DNA of 64,000 nt from Lachnospiraceae bacterium (GTDB lineage Bacteria; Bacillota; Clostridia; Lachnospirales; Lachnospiraceae). Each line of letters starts with the position of its first letter. Position 1 is the first letter of the stretch. Positions 16,862-26,354 of this stretch are shown here, one piece after another. Both the position numbers and the translations under genes were made by a program. Location of the stretch: assembly GCA_022799355.1 (NCBI GenBank), contig JAAWOG010000009.1, positions 1 to 64,000 on the forward strand. Direction: 5' to 3'. The notes under the pieces were generated by a model, which worked only from the letters and a program-made list of their open reading frames with translations, was not told the origin of the DNA and made no database searches.

Positions 16862-18396
16862 AAATGTTCCTCTTTTTGTTCTTTTTCCGCACCATCCGAC
16901 GTAAGTTCACCCTGCGATTTCTCATACAGCTTTACCGCAGGAATCACGATACTGATCTTTGTCCCGCTTCCCTTTTCGGATTCTATCGTCATTCCGTATT
17001 CCATCCCGAAGTTCATGCGAATCCTTTCGTTTACATTGGCAAGTCCGAAGCCTTTTTCCGTCTCTTTGCATGGTTTACTGATCTCCGCCTGCAGACGTTT
17101 TACTTCTTCCTCGTCCATACCCACTCCGTTATCCCGGACGCACAGTAAAATCCGCTCTTTTTCCGGTACTTCATTTCGCAGCATTTTTCCCGTCACCCAA
17201 ATCTTGCCCTTTGCCCGCTTATATTTGATACCATGATACAGGGAATTTTCTACCAGGGGCTGCAGCGTCAGTTTCAGAATTTTATACGGATACAGTTCCG
17301 GATCGATCCTGATTTCATAATCCAGAATATCCCGGTAGCGCACCTGCTGTATTTCCAGATAGCCACGGATATGTTCCTTCTCCTCCCGGATCGAAATATA
17401 TTCTTTTCCTTTACTCAGTACCAGACGGAAAAACTCAGAGAGAGCCACAACCATATCCACCGCCTTCTCCGGATCATCTCCCTCGATCAGCCAGACGATC
17501 GTATCAAGTGTATTGTACAGAAAATGAGGATTAATCTGCTCCTGCAAAAGGCGCAGTTCCGCATGACGCATCTTTCGCTCATCCTCTTTAATCTGGTTCA
17601 CCATAACCTCAAGATTTTCCGACATATCATTTACACTGTCCGAAAGCACTTCCAGTTCATCCTCCGTCTGCATCCTCGCCCGGTCCGAAAAATTCCCCTC
17701 CGCTATGCGGCTGGTAATCCGGCACAGTTCCTGTATGGGCTTTGTGATGCTGTTCAAAATGGCACTGGTAATCAGGATCACCACAGCCACGATGCAGCCC
17801 CCCAGCAGAATGCTGATCAGGATAACATGTTCCACTTCCTTATTCAGCCTGACCTTCAACTGTTCTATACTTTTTGTCTGATAATAAATATAATACTGAA
17901 TATCATCCTGAACCAGTTCCGTCAGGATATAGATATCATTATACAGCATATCTATATTTTTTTCATACTGCCCTTCCGCCTCCTGGTTTAACTTGATATC
18001 ATCCACTCTGTCCTCCAATGTGTCGATATTCCGCAAAAGGCTCTGTAGCCATACCCGGCTTTCCCTGTCCGTCGTCATCGACAGCAGATTATTGCTCTCC
18101 TCCCTGAGTTCCCCTATCAGTTTATAAGGATCTTTTAATGTCCCATCCTCCTCAATGGTATCAAAGGTGACATTGCTGACCACCAGTTTATATAGGCTCT
18201 CATCCATCTCCTCCTTAAAATTCATATTATAATTATTCGCAAGCGTCATACTGCTTACGATCTGGTCATAGGCGCGGCTGTAGTTTAACAGCGATATAAT
18301 CAGATAGATCGTGATATAAAGAATAGGTACCATTGCTACAAGTACCAGTATAATCAGTTTATTCTTTAAAGGGTATTTTATCTTTTCCGTTGTCAT
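16858..18396 (-). CDS. Sensor histidine kinase, YesM/LytS-like
   Basis: Kinase of 512 residues with membrane helices near 14-37 and 180-205 flanking an extracytoplasmic helical domain, a HAMP segment (ITKPIQEL onward), a His_kinase domain with the phospho-site in EQINPHFLYNTLD, and an HATPase domain (NPLYPYKILKLTLQPLVENS-like box, DNGVGM, GFGLANVNERI). ATG at 18396 is preferred for its AGGGA site seven bases upstream. It is the first gene of the three-gene sensor operon and has its own promoter. Confidence 0.92.
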   Translation of the reverse strand: MTTEKIKYPLKNKLIILVLVAMVPILYITIYLIISLLNYSRAYDQIVSSMTLANNYNMNFKEEMDESLYKLVVSNVTFDTIEEDGTLKDPYKLIGELREESNNLLSMTTDRESRVWLQSLLRNIDTLEDRVDDIKLNQEAEGQYEKNIDMLYNDIYILTELVQDDIQYYIYYQTKSIEQLKVRLNKEVEHVILISILLGGCIVAVVILITSAILNSITKPIQELCRITSRIAEGNFSDRARMQTEDELEVLSDSVNDMSENLEVMVNQIKEDERKMRHAELRLLQEQINPHFLYNTLDTIVWLIEGDDPEKAVDMVVALSEFFRLVLSKGKEYISIREEKEHIRGYLEIQQVRYRDILDYEIRIDPELYPYKILKLTLQPLVENSLYHGIKYKRAKGKIWVTGKMLRNEVPEKERILLCVRDNGVGMDEEEVKRLQAEISKPCKETEKGFGLANVNERIRMNFGMEYGMTIESEKGSGTKISIVIPAVKLYEKSQGELTSDGAEKEQKEEHL

Positions 18397-18461
18397 AGTA
18401 TATTCCCTGTTGTTTATCCGCCTCATCGGTTATCCGCAAAAACAGTTTCGTATTTTCTCTT

Positions 18462-18490
18462 ATTTTATCAGGCGTTTTCTCCGAATGCAA
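18462..18490 (-). promoter_or_regulatory. Promoter of the sensor kinase operon
   Basis: Minus-strand TTGCAT (18485-18490), 17-base spacer, TAAAAT (18462-18467), about 65 bp before the kinase start and just past the terminator of the upstream operon. Confidence 0.7.
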
Positions 18491-18512
18491 CCTTGAGCAC
18501 AGGCCGAAACAC

Positions 18513-18543
18513 AAAATGCTCCGATCGTTATCCGACCGGAGCA
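18513..18543 (-). terminator. Terminator of the sgcQ-to-permease operon
   Basis: On the minus strand an eleven-pair stem with one G-T pair (TGCTCCGGTCG/CGATCGGAGCA) and a five-base loop is followed by TTTTGTGTTT, 23 bp after the last permease gene. Confidence 0.8.
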
Positions 18544-18566
18544 CCATAAAAGTCTCTTTTTGTTTT

Positions 18567-19565
18567 CTATTTTGCTGTTTTCTTTTTTTCCGACACTACA
18601 TTCACAATCATAACAAGTATAAGTACAAGTCCCCATATCAGATTTTTATAGTAATCCGAAATATTCCGGAACAGGGCAAATCCGGAAGAGAGCATCTGCA
18701 ATATAATAACAGCAATTACCATACCGCACATTTTCCCCTTCCCGCCGTTTGGATTGACACCCGCCAACACGCAGATCAGAATAGAAGGCGTCAAGTACGA
18801 TTTTCCAAAATCCGACCTGGCAGAATTAAAATGTCCGCACATCAAAAGTCCCGAAACCGCCGCCAGCATACCGCTTACCATATATGTCATTGTCAGAATT
18901 TTTTTATTATCCATCCCCGAATATTTAAATGCGTCTTTATTGGAGCCAATCATATATATTTTAAATCCCAGCGCGGTCTTGTTTAGCAGAAATGCAATCA
19001 CCCCGGCACAGGCCGCAAATATAAGTGTTGTGCTTGGAATCACTCCGAAAACTCTGTAATTTACAACCTCGTTTAAAATGGGCGGCAGCTCTTTTACGGA
19101 AGATCCGTTTGTGATACCCACCGCCAGTCCCAGGATAATATCCGATGCGCCCAGCGTGGCTACCATAGCCGGTATGCCGATTCTCGCAATCAGAGATCCG
19201 GTAAAAATACCACACATAGCTCCCATCGCTAGACTGCACAATAAAATTACCAGCAATACGAATATCTGTGTTGCCAGGGATGCATCTGCCGGCATTATCA
19301 TTTTCAGCAGCATACAGCTTAATATGCCTGTCAGATCGGCTACTGCCACCACGCTCAGATCGATCCCGCCGCTGATCATGGCGAGCATCATGCCAAGCGC
19401 CAGCACTCCCATCTCAGGAAACAGATATGCCACAAGCTGCATCTGGTTCAACGAGAAAAACTGTCCTTTTGTCGCTATTGTCAAAACCAGCAGAGACAGA
19501 AACAGCATAAGCAGTAATTTGACATTGTTAGATTCTTTCTGAATATAGTTCGTTATTCTATTCAT
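18567..19565 (-). CDS. Ribose-type sugar ABC permease
   Basis: CUT2 permease of 332 residues with about nine membrane helices and the coupling segment around GSNKDAFKYSGMDNKKI. It is the last gene of the eight-gene operon and overlaps the preceding permease by eight bases. With that protein it probably forms a heterodimeric channel. The substrate is unknown; it should match the LsrB/RhaS-like binding protein at 22199. Confidence 0.87.
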   Translation of the reverse strand: MNRITNYIQKESNNVKLLLMLFLSLLVLTIATKGQFFSLNQMQLVAYLFPEMGVLALGMMLAMISGGIDLSVVAVADLTGILSCMLLKMIMPADASLATQIFVLLVILLCSLAMGAMCGIFTGSLIARIGIPAMVATLGASDIILGLAVGITNGSSVKELPPILNEVVNYRVFGVIPSTTLIFAACAGVIAFLLNKTALGFKIYMIGSNKDAFKYSGMDNKKILTMTYMVSGMLAAVSGLLMCGHFNSARSDFGKSYLTPSILICVLAGVNPNGGKGKMCGMVIAVIILQMLSSGFALFRNISDYYKNLIWGLVLILVMIVNVVSEKKKTAK

Positions 19566-20598
19566 CCGCTGCCTCCTTCCCGTCCCCGCAAATTAATATA
19601 TTGGAAGTCACTTTTCTTTCTGCCGCCGTCATTTTATAAGCGGAAGTACTTACACCGACTATAATCAATACTCCTGTCATAAGTTTGCTCCAGTTTGTGG
19701 GTATTCCCAGAAGGATCAGATTATTTGAAATCAGTTTCATCAAAAGAACCCCCAGAAAAGTTCCGGTTACACTTCCGCTTCCTCCCGCAATGCTGGCGCC
19801 TCCCAATACCACCGCGGCAATAATCGTCATTTCATACCCATCAAAAAAGTTAATCTGGCACATGCCGGATAATGACACTTGTGTCAGTCCTGTAATCCCG
19901 CCGATAAAACCGCAGAACGTGAATACAAAGATCTTAATGCCTGAAACATGAAAGCCGACTCTCTTAGCAGCAACCGGATCGCCTCCCACCGCGTAAATGC
20001 CTCTCCCTAACATGGTAAATTTCATAATAAATCCAACCAGAAGCAATGTTGCAATAAGCAGGAAGATACTGACCGGCATGGAACTTCCAAGATTAGTAGA
20101 CGCGCTTCTGACAGAAAACAGATTCGTTGCCGCCATATCCGCAAGGGGCTCCGGCAGTACCGAAATCACACTGCTCTTTAATACCCCCTGTGTAAATCCC
20201 AGATAAATTGTGCATGTCCCCAATGTGATGATCAATGTCGGCAGTTTTAACCATGCGGCAAGAATACCATTGATCAGTCCAAGCAGCATACCCATCAGCC
20301 CTGCAAGCAAAAAACCAAATATTACCGGTCCCTCATAATGCATCATCTGAAACAGTTTCGTCACCCCAAACATACAGAGCATTGCCGTATAGGGAAAGGA
20401 CACATCTATATTTCCGGAGGCAATAACCATAAACAGCCCGGAAGCCATCATCCCCGGAACAATCAGGCTCCTTACCAGGTCAACCAGGTTATTTGCCGTA
20501 AAAAACTGTCCGCTTGTTATATGAATTGCGAAAGACAATACGATGATAATGGCAGCAACATAACATTCATTGTGTTTTAACAGTTCTTTTATTTTCAT
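19558..20598 (-). CDS. Ribose-type sugar ABC permease
   Basis: CUT2 permease of 346 residues with about nine membrane helices; coupling segment GGDPVAAKRVGFHVSGIK and the family loop VLGGASIAGGSGSVTGT. The start overlaps the ATPase stop by four bases (ATGA) and the end overlaps the next permease by eight, so the three transport genes are translationally linked. Confidence 0.88.
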   Translation of the reverse strand: MKIKELLKHNECYVAAIIIVLSFAIHITSGQFFTANNLVDLVRSLIVPGMMASGLFMVIASGNIDVSFPYTAMLCMFGVTKLFQMMHYEGPVIFGFLLAGLMGMLLGLINGILAAWLKLPTLIITLGTCTIYLGFTQGVLKSSVISVLPEPLADMAATNLFSVRSASTNLGSSMPVSIFLLIATLLLVGFIMKFTMLGRGIYAVGGDPVAAKRVGFHVSGIKIFVFTFCGFIGGITGLTQVSLSGMCQINFFDGYEMTIIAAVVLGGASIAGGSGSVTGTFLGVLLMKLISNNLILLGIPTNWSKLMTGVLIIVGVSTSAYKMTAAERKVTSNILICGDGKEAADE

Positions 20599-22109
20599 AC
20601 CGCTTCCGCCTCCTTTTCTTCCGTAATCAGTGCCTGCAAACGGGAACTGTCCAGATCCGTATTTTTATATTCTCCGGTTATGCGTCCGCTCTTAATGATC
20701 AAAATGCGGTTGCAGTTCATCAAAACTTCGCTGATATCATCGGATATCAACAGGATCGCCATCTTTTTTTGTCCTGCAAGATCCCTCAGATAATGATGAA
20801 TATCATATTTTGCCCCGATATCCACACCGACTGTCGGCCCATTTAAGATAAGTACTTTAGGTTCTGTCTCCAGCCATTTACCAAGTACAACCTTCTGTTG
20901 GTTTCCGCCGGATAAAGTCTGAATACCGTCCTTTAATTCGTGAAGTTTAATTCCTAAATCTTCCACCCATTTTCTGCTGTCTGCGCTACCTTTTTTAAAA
21001 TCCACTACTCTGCTTTTCTTTCTCAGCCGGTCAATGTTGGAAACAATCATATTATTTTCTATGGACTGCGTCAGAAAAAGACCTTCTGTCAGCCGATCTT
21101 CCGGTACATAGGCTATTTTCTGCCGCAGGGCGTCCATCGGTGATCTCAGAGAAATCTCTTTGCCTTCGATATATATTTTTCCGGCATCCGCCATATACAT
21201 GCCGAAAAGTGTTTTCGCCAGTTCCGTTCTCCCCGATCCCAGCAGTCCGGTTATTCCCAATATCTCACCGGGATGAATGTCAAAGCTGATCTGTTCAAAA
21301 CCGTTTTTCAGACAAAGGCCTTCCACGCGGAAAAGAGATTTTTCCATATCTGCATTTTCTGCGGTAAAGTATTCTTCCTTTATTTTTCTCCCTGTCATAT
21401 AATAAACAAACTGTTCATCCGTAACCCCTTTTGCCGCCTTGGAAGTTATCAGTTTCCCATTTCTGAACACCGTAAACTGATCCGCAATCTCAAATACTTC
21501 ATCCAGCTTATGGCTGACAAACAAAATGGAAATCCCTTCACTCTGAAGCTGTCGGATTACCTTAAATAATTTATCTACTTCCCTTCTTGTCAAAGCCGAG
21601 GTTGGCTCATCCATAATAATCAGTTTTGAATGATATAGAATGGAACGCGCAATGGCTATCAACTGTTTATCCGCTACGGACAGTTTTCCAACCGTCGCAT
21701 GCAGCGGAATATCAATTCCGATATGATCCAGCGATTTCTTTGCTATTTTCTTTACACTCTTCCAGTCTACCAGTTTCTTTTTATTATAAAGTTCAAAATT
21801 CATGGCAATATTTTCCGCCACCGTTAAATTGGGAAAGATAGACATATCCTGGTAAATCACCTGTATACCCATCTGAATTGACTGATTGATTTCCAGCGAA
21901 GAATATATTTTTCCCTCGAAACATATCTCTCCGCCGTCCGGTTTATAAAAACCTGATATTATTTTGATCAGTGTTGACTTGCCGCAGCCGTTTTCTCCGA
22001 CCAGACAATGAATTTCCCCCTTATTGATTGTCAGTCCCACTTTATCGAGCGCCTTGACACCGCCAAAATGTTTGGACACTTCTTTTATTTCCAGCAATAC
22101 CTCACTCAT
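20595..22109 (-). CDS. Ribose-type sugar ABC transporter ATPase
   Basis: Double ABC ATPase of 504 residues. First domain: Walker A GENGCGKST, Walker B LIIMDEPTSA. Second domain: GLLGSGRTE in place of Walker A, signature LSGGNQQK, and a Walker B-like LILNGPTVGVD in which the usual Asp-Glu pair is replaced by Asn-Gly. That change would make the second site inactive, which fits the asymmetric mechanism of this family but is more extreme than in the other two importers here. ATG at 22109 is chosen; the frame is open 12 codons upstream. Confidence 0.9.
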   Translation of the reverse strand: MSEVLLEIKEVSKHFGGVKALDKVGLTINKGEIHCLVGENGCGKSTLIKIISGFYKPDGGEICFEGKIYSSLEINQSIQMGIQVIYQDMSIFPNLTVAENIAMNFELYNKKKLVDWKSVKKIAKKSLDHIGIDIPLHATVGKLSVADKQLIAIARSILYHSKLIIMDEPTSALTRREVDKLFKVIRQLQSEGISILFVSHKLDEVFEIADQFTVFRNGKLITSKAAKGVTDEQFVYYMTGRKIKEEYFTAENADMEKSLFRVEGLCLKNGFEQISFDIHPGEILGITGLLGSGRTELAKTLFGMYMADAGKIYIEGKEISLRSPMDALRQKIAYVPEDRLTEGLFLTQSIENNMIVSNIDRLRKKSRVVDFKKGSADSRKWVEDLGIKLHELKDGIQTLSGGNQQKVVLGKWLETEPKVLILNGPTVGVDIGAKYDIHHYLRDLAGQKKMAILLISDDISEVLMNCNRILIIKSGRITGEYKNTDLDSSRLQALITEEKEAEAV

Positions 22110-22137
22110 CCCATTTCCGCCTTTATTTATGAATATT

Positions 22138-22176
22138 GCCTGCACATCTTTTCATTGTCGGAAAAGGTATGCAGGC
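22138..22176 (-). terminator. Stem-loop between binding protein and ATPase genes
   Basis: A 16-base arm with one mismatch and one G-T pair, loop of seven bases, lies 22 bp after the binding-protein stop. It has no T-run after it, so it probably stabilises the upstream message or attenuates weakly. Confidence 0.55.
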
Positions 22177-22198
22177 ATTTTGTCATAGACTACCGTTA

Positions 22199-23284
22199 TC
22201 AGAACTGGTAATCCGCCATATTCTCTTTATTAATGATAAGAACCGCGCTGCCACTGATATCTGTCCCGTTTACATTCACATTGTTATAGCCATCGATCCC
22301 AAGATCAAGCCCTGTCTGAATCTGATCCGCCTCACCGTTTAAAATCATCACTGCCAGTTCACACATTGCCTTACCGGAAAGAGCCGGATCCCAACACAGA
22401 ACACACGGATTAGAACCGGATTCCAGATAGGGACCGGATACGGAAGGAACACCTGTGCCTACCGCAAACATACTGCCGGTCATACCGAGCTCATCAATTG
22501 CCTTGGCAGCTCCCGGAGGATCATAACTGGACGCCCCTATAAATCCCTTGATATCAGGATATTTCTTAATGATCTCTTTTACCTTATTGTAAGCCATATC
22601 CATATTATCCTCACATTCAATACGTTCTTCCGGTATTAACTGCATGTTTGGATATGCCTCTTTCTGATGCGCCACCGCGGCATCCATCCACTGATTATGA
22701 GAGGTGGAGGAAAGAAATGCCACCATGGTTACATAACTGCCTTCTTCCCCCATGGATTTTGCCAGCTCGTCCATCATAGCCTCACCATACTCCTGATTGT
22801 TAAAGGCTTCCAGATCATAATCACAGGCATCGAATCCTTCTGCTTCATGGGTAATAACTATGATTCCCTTTTCTCTTGCCCTGGAAAGAACGGGTTTACA
22901 TGCTTCCGGATCAATGGGAACCACGCAGAGCGCATCAATATCCTGTTCCACCAGGTTTTCCAGCACCTGTATCTGTTCTGCGGAATCCGTCTTGGAAGGG
23001 CCTTTTACATAAGCGTTATGCCCTGTTTCCTGTGCATACTCATCCACCCCCACCTGATGTCTGAGGCACCAGGGATCTGACATATCTTTTACCACCGTTG
23101 CAATTGTGTAAGACTCCTCTTCCCTGCCCGTACTCTCTTCCTCAGCCGGCGGTATCTCTCCATCTTCCGCCGCCGATGCCTCAGACGCAGTTTCTGCCTC
23201 AGCTTCCTGTGAGGTATTTCCGCACCCGACCATAGCCGCTGTTACCGCAATACATAATAATAGTGAAAGTAACTTCTTTTTCAT
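22199..23284 (-). CDS. Sugar-binding lipoprotein, RhaS/LsrB-like
   Basis: Substrate-binding lipoprotein of 361 residues: signal with lipobox MVGC (Cys near 21), acidic linker to about 50, then a Peripla_BP_4 domain. The segments KGPSKTDSAEQIQVLENLVEQ, VVPIDPEACKPVL and LCWDPALSGKA recall the RhaS and LsrB (autoinducer-2) branch rather than RbsB. It follows the kinase gene by 25 bp with a strong AAGGAGGT site at the correct spacing. Ligand not assignable from sequence. Confidence 0.85.
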   Translation of the reverse strand: MKKKLLSLLLCIAVTAAMVGCGNTSQEAEAETASEASAAEDGEIPPAEEESTGREEESYTIATVVKDMSDPWCLRHQVGVDEYAQETGHNAYVKGPSKTDSAEQIQVLENLVEQDIDALCVVPIDPEACKPVLSRAREKGIIVITHEAEGFDACDYDLEAFNNQEYGEAMMDELAKSMGEEGSYVTMVAFLSSTSHNQWMDAAVAHQKEAYPNMQLIPEERIECEDNMDMAYNKVKEIIKKYPDIKGFIGASSYDPPGAAKAIDELGMTGSMFAVGTGVPSVSGPYLESGSNPCVLCWDPALSGKAMCELAVMILNGEADQIQTGLDLGIDGYNNVNVNGTDISGSAVLIINKENMADYQF

Positions 23285-23309
23285 AGTGACCTCCTTCTTG
23301 TTGTATAAT

Positions 23310-24989
23310 TTACTCATGGCGCTTTTTTCCCTTTCTGAGCTCTTTCAAATATTTCATAAAAGAGTCATCCCTTCCAAACGCGTCATGCAGTTTCCTGTAG
23401 CAGGCATAAACTTTATCATATGCCTCCGCCTTTTCCATATTTGGATGATATATAATCCGTTCTTTCGGAATCAGTCTTTCCGAAGCTTCCTCAAAATTTT
23501 TACATCCCTGTTCCGAATATTCCGATCCTGCTGCCACCGCCGCGCAGACAGCGGCTCCCCGGGCAGGTACATTCTCAAACAACGGAACAATTATATCACT
23601 TTGAAAAACATCCGCGCACATCTGCATAATCCATGGACTTTTTCCCGCAATTCCTCCCACCGCGTAAATATCACTGATTATCACACCATGAGATTCGTAA
23701 TTCTCGAGAATCCTTCTCGAACCGAATATATTGGCTTCTACCAGAGCTCTGTATATTTCTTCCGGTCTGCTCTCCAATGTCAGTCCCACGACCATACCAG
23801 ACAGGTTATAATTGGATAAAATGCTTCTGTTTCCGTTAAACCAATCCAGGGCCACCAGCCCGCTCTCTCCGGGATACAACTTTTCCGCCATCCCGCCGAG
23901 AAATTCCAATATACTCTTTCCTTCTTCTTTTGCCCTTTCCTCATATGTTTTCGGAACGCAGTTTTCAGCAAACCAGGAAAAAATATCTCCTGTTGCCGGC
24001 TGCCCGGATTCATATCCGTATAACCCTGGCACCATCCCATCCGCCGCAACGGAGCACACACCGTCAAAAGAATGAAATTTCCGGTACATCATCTGATGAC
24101 AGGTGGATGTTCCCATAACAAGCATCATGCTGCCGCTTTTGATAACCCCTGCTCCGCAGCCTGCCACTGCGCCGTCGCTGTGTCCCGCCGCGACAACTGC
24201 TTTTGTTGTAATTCCAAGCAGCCTGCTCATCTTTAGCGTTACATGTCCCGCACTATCACCTACGGTTACAATCCTGCCGGAAAGTTTTGTCTCAGCTACG
24301 TCTTCCATCATCGTATCCAGCGCCCTCGCAAAAGCTCTGTCTGGGTAGCCTTTTCCTTCCACCCAGAAGGCATTTACGCCCAGTATCCCTTTATTTCTTG
24401 TATTTTCTCCGGTCAGCAGCATAACAATATAATCTACCGCTTCCATAAAATAGTCCGCCTCCCGGTAAACTTCCGGAGCCTCTTTCACTACCTGCAAAAT
24501 TTTAGGATATACCCATTCCGACGAAACGGAGTTTCCGAAATATTCTTTCAGCCAGGTCGTTTTTTCTTTGGCATATTCCTCTATCTGTTCCGCATAGCGC
24601 TGGGCACCATGATGCTTCCATAATTTTGGCCATGCATTGGGAATATCGCGGAATTTTTCCAGTTTACAGAGCGGTGTACCATCCTTTTTTACAGGAAGCA
24701 ATGTACAGCTTGTAAAATCCGTCCCCACCCCAATCACATCCTCCGGAGATATCCCGGCTTCCCGGATCATGGTTTTTGAGACAATACTCATACTTTCCAC
24801 CCAGTCATCCGGGTTCTGCAAAAACCATTCCTTTTCAAGAGATATCCGTTTATGCTTCATTGTTCCTGCAATCACACCGTCTTTGTATGAGTGTTCCGCC
24901 GTCGCTTTCAAACTTCCGTCTGCGAGATCTATCAGAACACCCCTGCACGAGAGAGTTCCAAAATCAAAGCCCAATACATATTTACTCAT
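23310..24989 (-). CDS. FGGY carbohydrate kinase, ribulokinase (AraB)-like
   Basis: Cytosolic sugar kinase of 559 residues. The N-terminal phosphate loop is GFDFGTLSCRGVLID; the motifs MGTSTCHQM and ALDWFNGNRSILSNYNLSG are those of AraB-type ribulokinases. No araA or araD is nearby, so the substrate may be another ketopentose or a related sugar. ATG at 24989 overlaps the nagB stop by eight bases and has AGGG six bases upstream; the frame is open 18 codons further up. It presumably phosphorylates the sugar brought in by the adjacent importer. Confidence 0.87.
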   Translation of the reverse strand: MSKYVLGFDFGTLSCRGVLIDLADGSLKATAEHSYKDGVIAGTMKHKRISLEKEWFLQNPDDWVESMSIVSKTMIREAGISPEDVIGVGTDFTSCTLLPVKKDGTPLCKLEKFRDIPNAWPKLWKHHGAQRYAEQIEEYAKEKTTWLKEYFGNSVSSEWVYPKILQVVKEAPEVYREADYFMEAVDYIVMLLTGENTRNKGILGVNAFWVEGKGYPDRAFARALDTMMEDVAETKLSGRIVTVGDSAGHVTLKMSRLLGITTKAVVAAGHSDGAVAGCGAGVIKSGSMMLVMGTSTCHQMMYRKFHSFDGVCSVAADGMVPGLYGYESGQPATGDIFSWFAENCVPKTYEERAKEEGKSILEFLGGMAEKLYPGESGLVALDWFNGNRSILSNYNLSGMVVGLTLESRPEEIYRALVEANIFGSRRILENYESHGVIISDIYAVGGIAGKSPWIMQMCADVFQSDIIVPLFENVPARGAAVCAAVAAGSEYSEQGCKNFEEASERLIPKERIIYHPNMEKAEAYDKVYACYRKLHDAFGRDDSFMKYLKELRKGKKRHE

Positions 24990-25722
24990 TTTCATCCCTA
25001 CCAGTCTGCTCATACAATTCTCTGTCAACAATAACAACCGCATCCCTGCATACTTTCAGAATACTGCAGGGCAACATGGGATCTATTTTATCATCCTCAA
25101 GCAACCTGCAAACAGCATCCGCCTTTGCTTTCCCGCTGGCAATTAATACTACTTTTTCGGCATTTACAATACCGGACATTCCCATTGTAACGGCCCTTCC
25201 CGGCACATCGGACTCTTTTTCAAAAAACCGGGCATTCGCTTTTATCGTCTCTTCCTCCAGCTTCACGAGATGTGTTCCCGCCCAAAACACTTCATCCGGC
25301 TCATTAAACCCGATATGTCCGTTATTCCCTATACCAAGCACAAGGATATCTATGGGGTTTTCCTCCAGAAAATCATCATAACGTTTTATCTGTTCTTCCA
25401 TATCTCCGGCGCCGTCCACCAACATAATATTTTCTTCTTTCAGGTTCACTTCGGAGAACAGATGTTTATCCATAAAATATCCGAAACTCTGTTCATGGCT
25501 TCTTGAAAGCCCCTCATATTCGTCCAGGTTTATTGTGTGAATCTTGGAAAAATCTAATTTTCCGGCCTTATAGTCCTGCACTAGGTATCGATACAGCCCT
25601 ACCGGGGAACTACCCGTTGCAAGCCCTAAGACCGCATCCGGCTTTTTCGTGATCACCTCCTCAAACATATCTGCCAGCACGCGGCTGCTTTCTTCATAGC
25701 TTTCCGTTACGATCAGCTTCAT
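24982..25722 (-). CDS. nagB: Glucosamine-6-phosphate deaminase-like protein
   Basis: Isomerase/deaminase family protein of 246 residues converting an amino-sugar 6-phosphate to a ketose phosphate plus ammonia; the known reaction is glucosamine-6-P to fructose-6-P. Visible motifs: LATGSSPVGLY (phosphate), NLDEYEGL with the catalytic Asp, and GIGNNGHIGFNEP with the catalytic His. No nagA lies nearby, and the operon contains a ribulokinase-like gene, so the true substrate may differ. Twenty-two bases after the SIS gene, overlapping the kinase gene by eight. Confidence 0.88.
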   Translation of the reverse strand: MKLIVTESYEESSRVLADMFEEVITKKPDAVLGLATGSSPVGLYRYLVQDYKAGKLDFSKIHTINLDEYEGLSRSHEQSFGYFMDKHLFSEVNLKEENIMLVDGAGDMEEQIKRYDDFLEENPIDILVLGIGNNGHIGFNEPDEVFWAGTHLVKLEEETIKANARFFEKESDVPGRAVTMGMSGIVNAEKVVLIASGKAKADAVCRLLEDDKIDPMLPCSILKVCRDAVVIVDRELYEQTGRDENE

Positions 25723-25744
25723 TCTTTTTCCTCTCTGTTTTCAA

Positions 25745-26353
25745 TCAGCTCTCTTCCGCTAACATGGCTCCCACACCGCCTGCCGGATGCACCTGTTTAA
25801 AATACTCTTTATCGATTCCGTTATAGAGCATACAACCTATGGAAACAGCGTCAAACAGTGCAAATACCGCTGTGACGGATGTTGTGGATAAACACTGATA
25901 GGGACAAGCTTCCTGACCGGTATTCAGGATCAGGTTCAGATCACTCTCCCGGGCAATCGGAGAATCAGGATTTTCCGTCACCGTAATAATTTTAGCGCCT
26001 CTTGCTTTTGCCACCGGAATTAGACTGATCATTTCCGTCGTTTTTCCGCCCTTGGATATAATAATTACAATATCACCCGGGCGAATCATGCCGTAATCTC
26101 CATGAGGCGCATCCGCCGGATTTAAAAACTGGGAAGCGCGGTCCACGCAGTTAAATACCTGGGAAACCTTTTTGGCACAGGCACCTGATGTCCCACAGCC
26201 GGTAGTGATAATCCTGCCACTGCATTCTGCAATCATCCTCACGGCTTTAATATAGTTCTCCCGGTCAACGGTACAGGCAAGCTTTGCCACTGCATCCGCT
26301 TCGTTTGCAAATGTATGTAGTGCGCTTTCATAAATTTTTTCTTCTGATATCAT
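25745..26353 (-). CDS. SIS-domain sugar isomerase, KpsF/GutQ-like without CBS domains
   Basis: Protein of 202 residues made only of a SIS phosphosugar-binding domain: GCGTSGACAKK, then DIVIIISKGGKTTEM and a terminal VHPAGGVGAML. These match the arabinose-5-phosphate isomerase (KpsF/KdsD/GutQ) branch, but the two CBS domains of those enzymes are absent. Such short forms interconvert phosphosugars in catabolic operons. It starts one base after the sgcQ-like gene. Confidence 0.83.
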   Translation of the reverse strand: MISEEKIYESALHTFANEADAVAKLACTVDRENYIKAVRMIAECSGRIITTGCGTSGACAKKVSQVFNCVDRASQFLNPADAPHGDYGMIRPGDIVIIISKGGKTTEMISLIPVAKARGAKIITVTENPDSPIARESDLNLILNTGQEACPYQCLSTTSVTAVFALFDAVSIGCMLYNGIDKEYFKQVHPAGGVGAMLAEES

Positions 26354-26354
26354 C

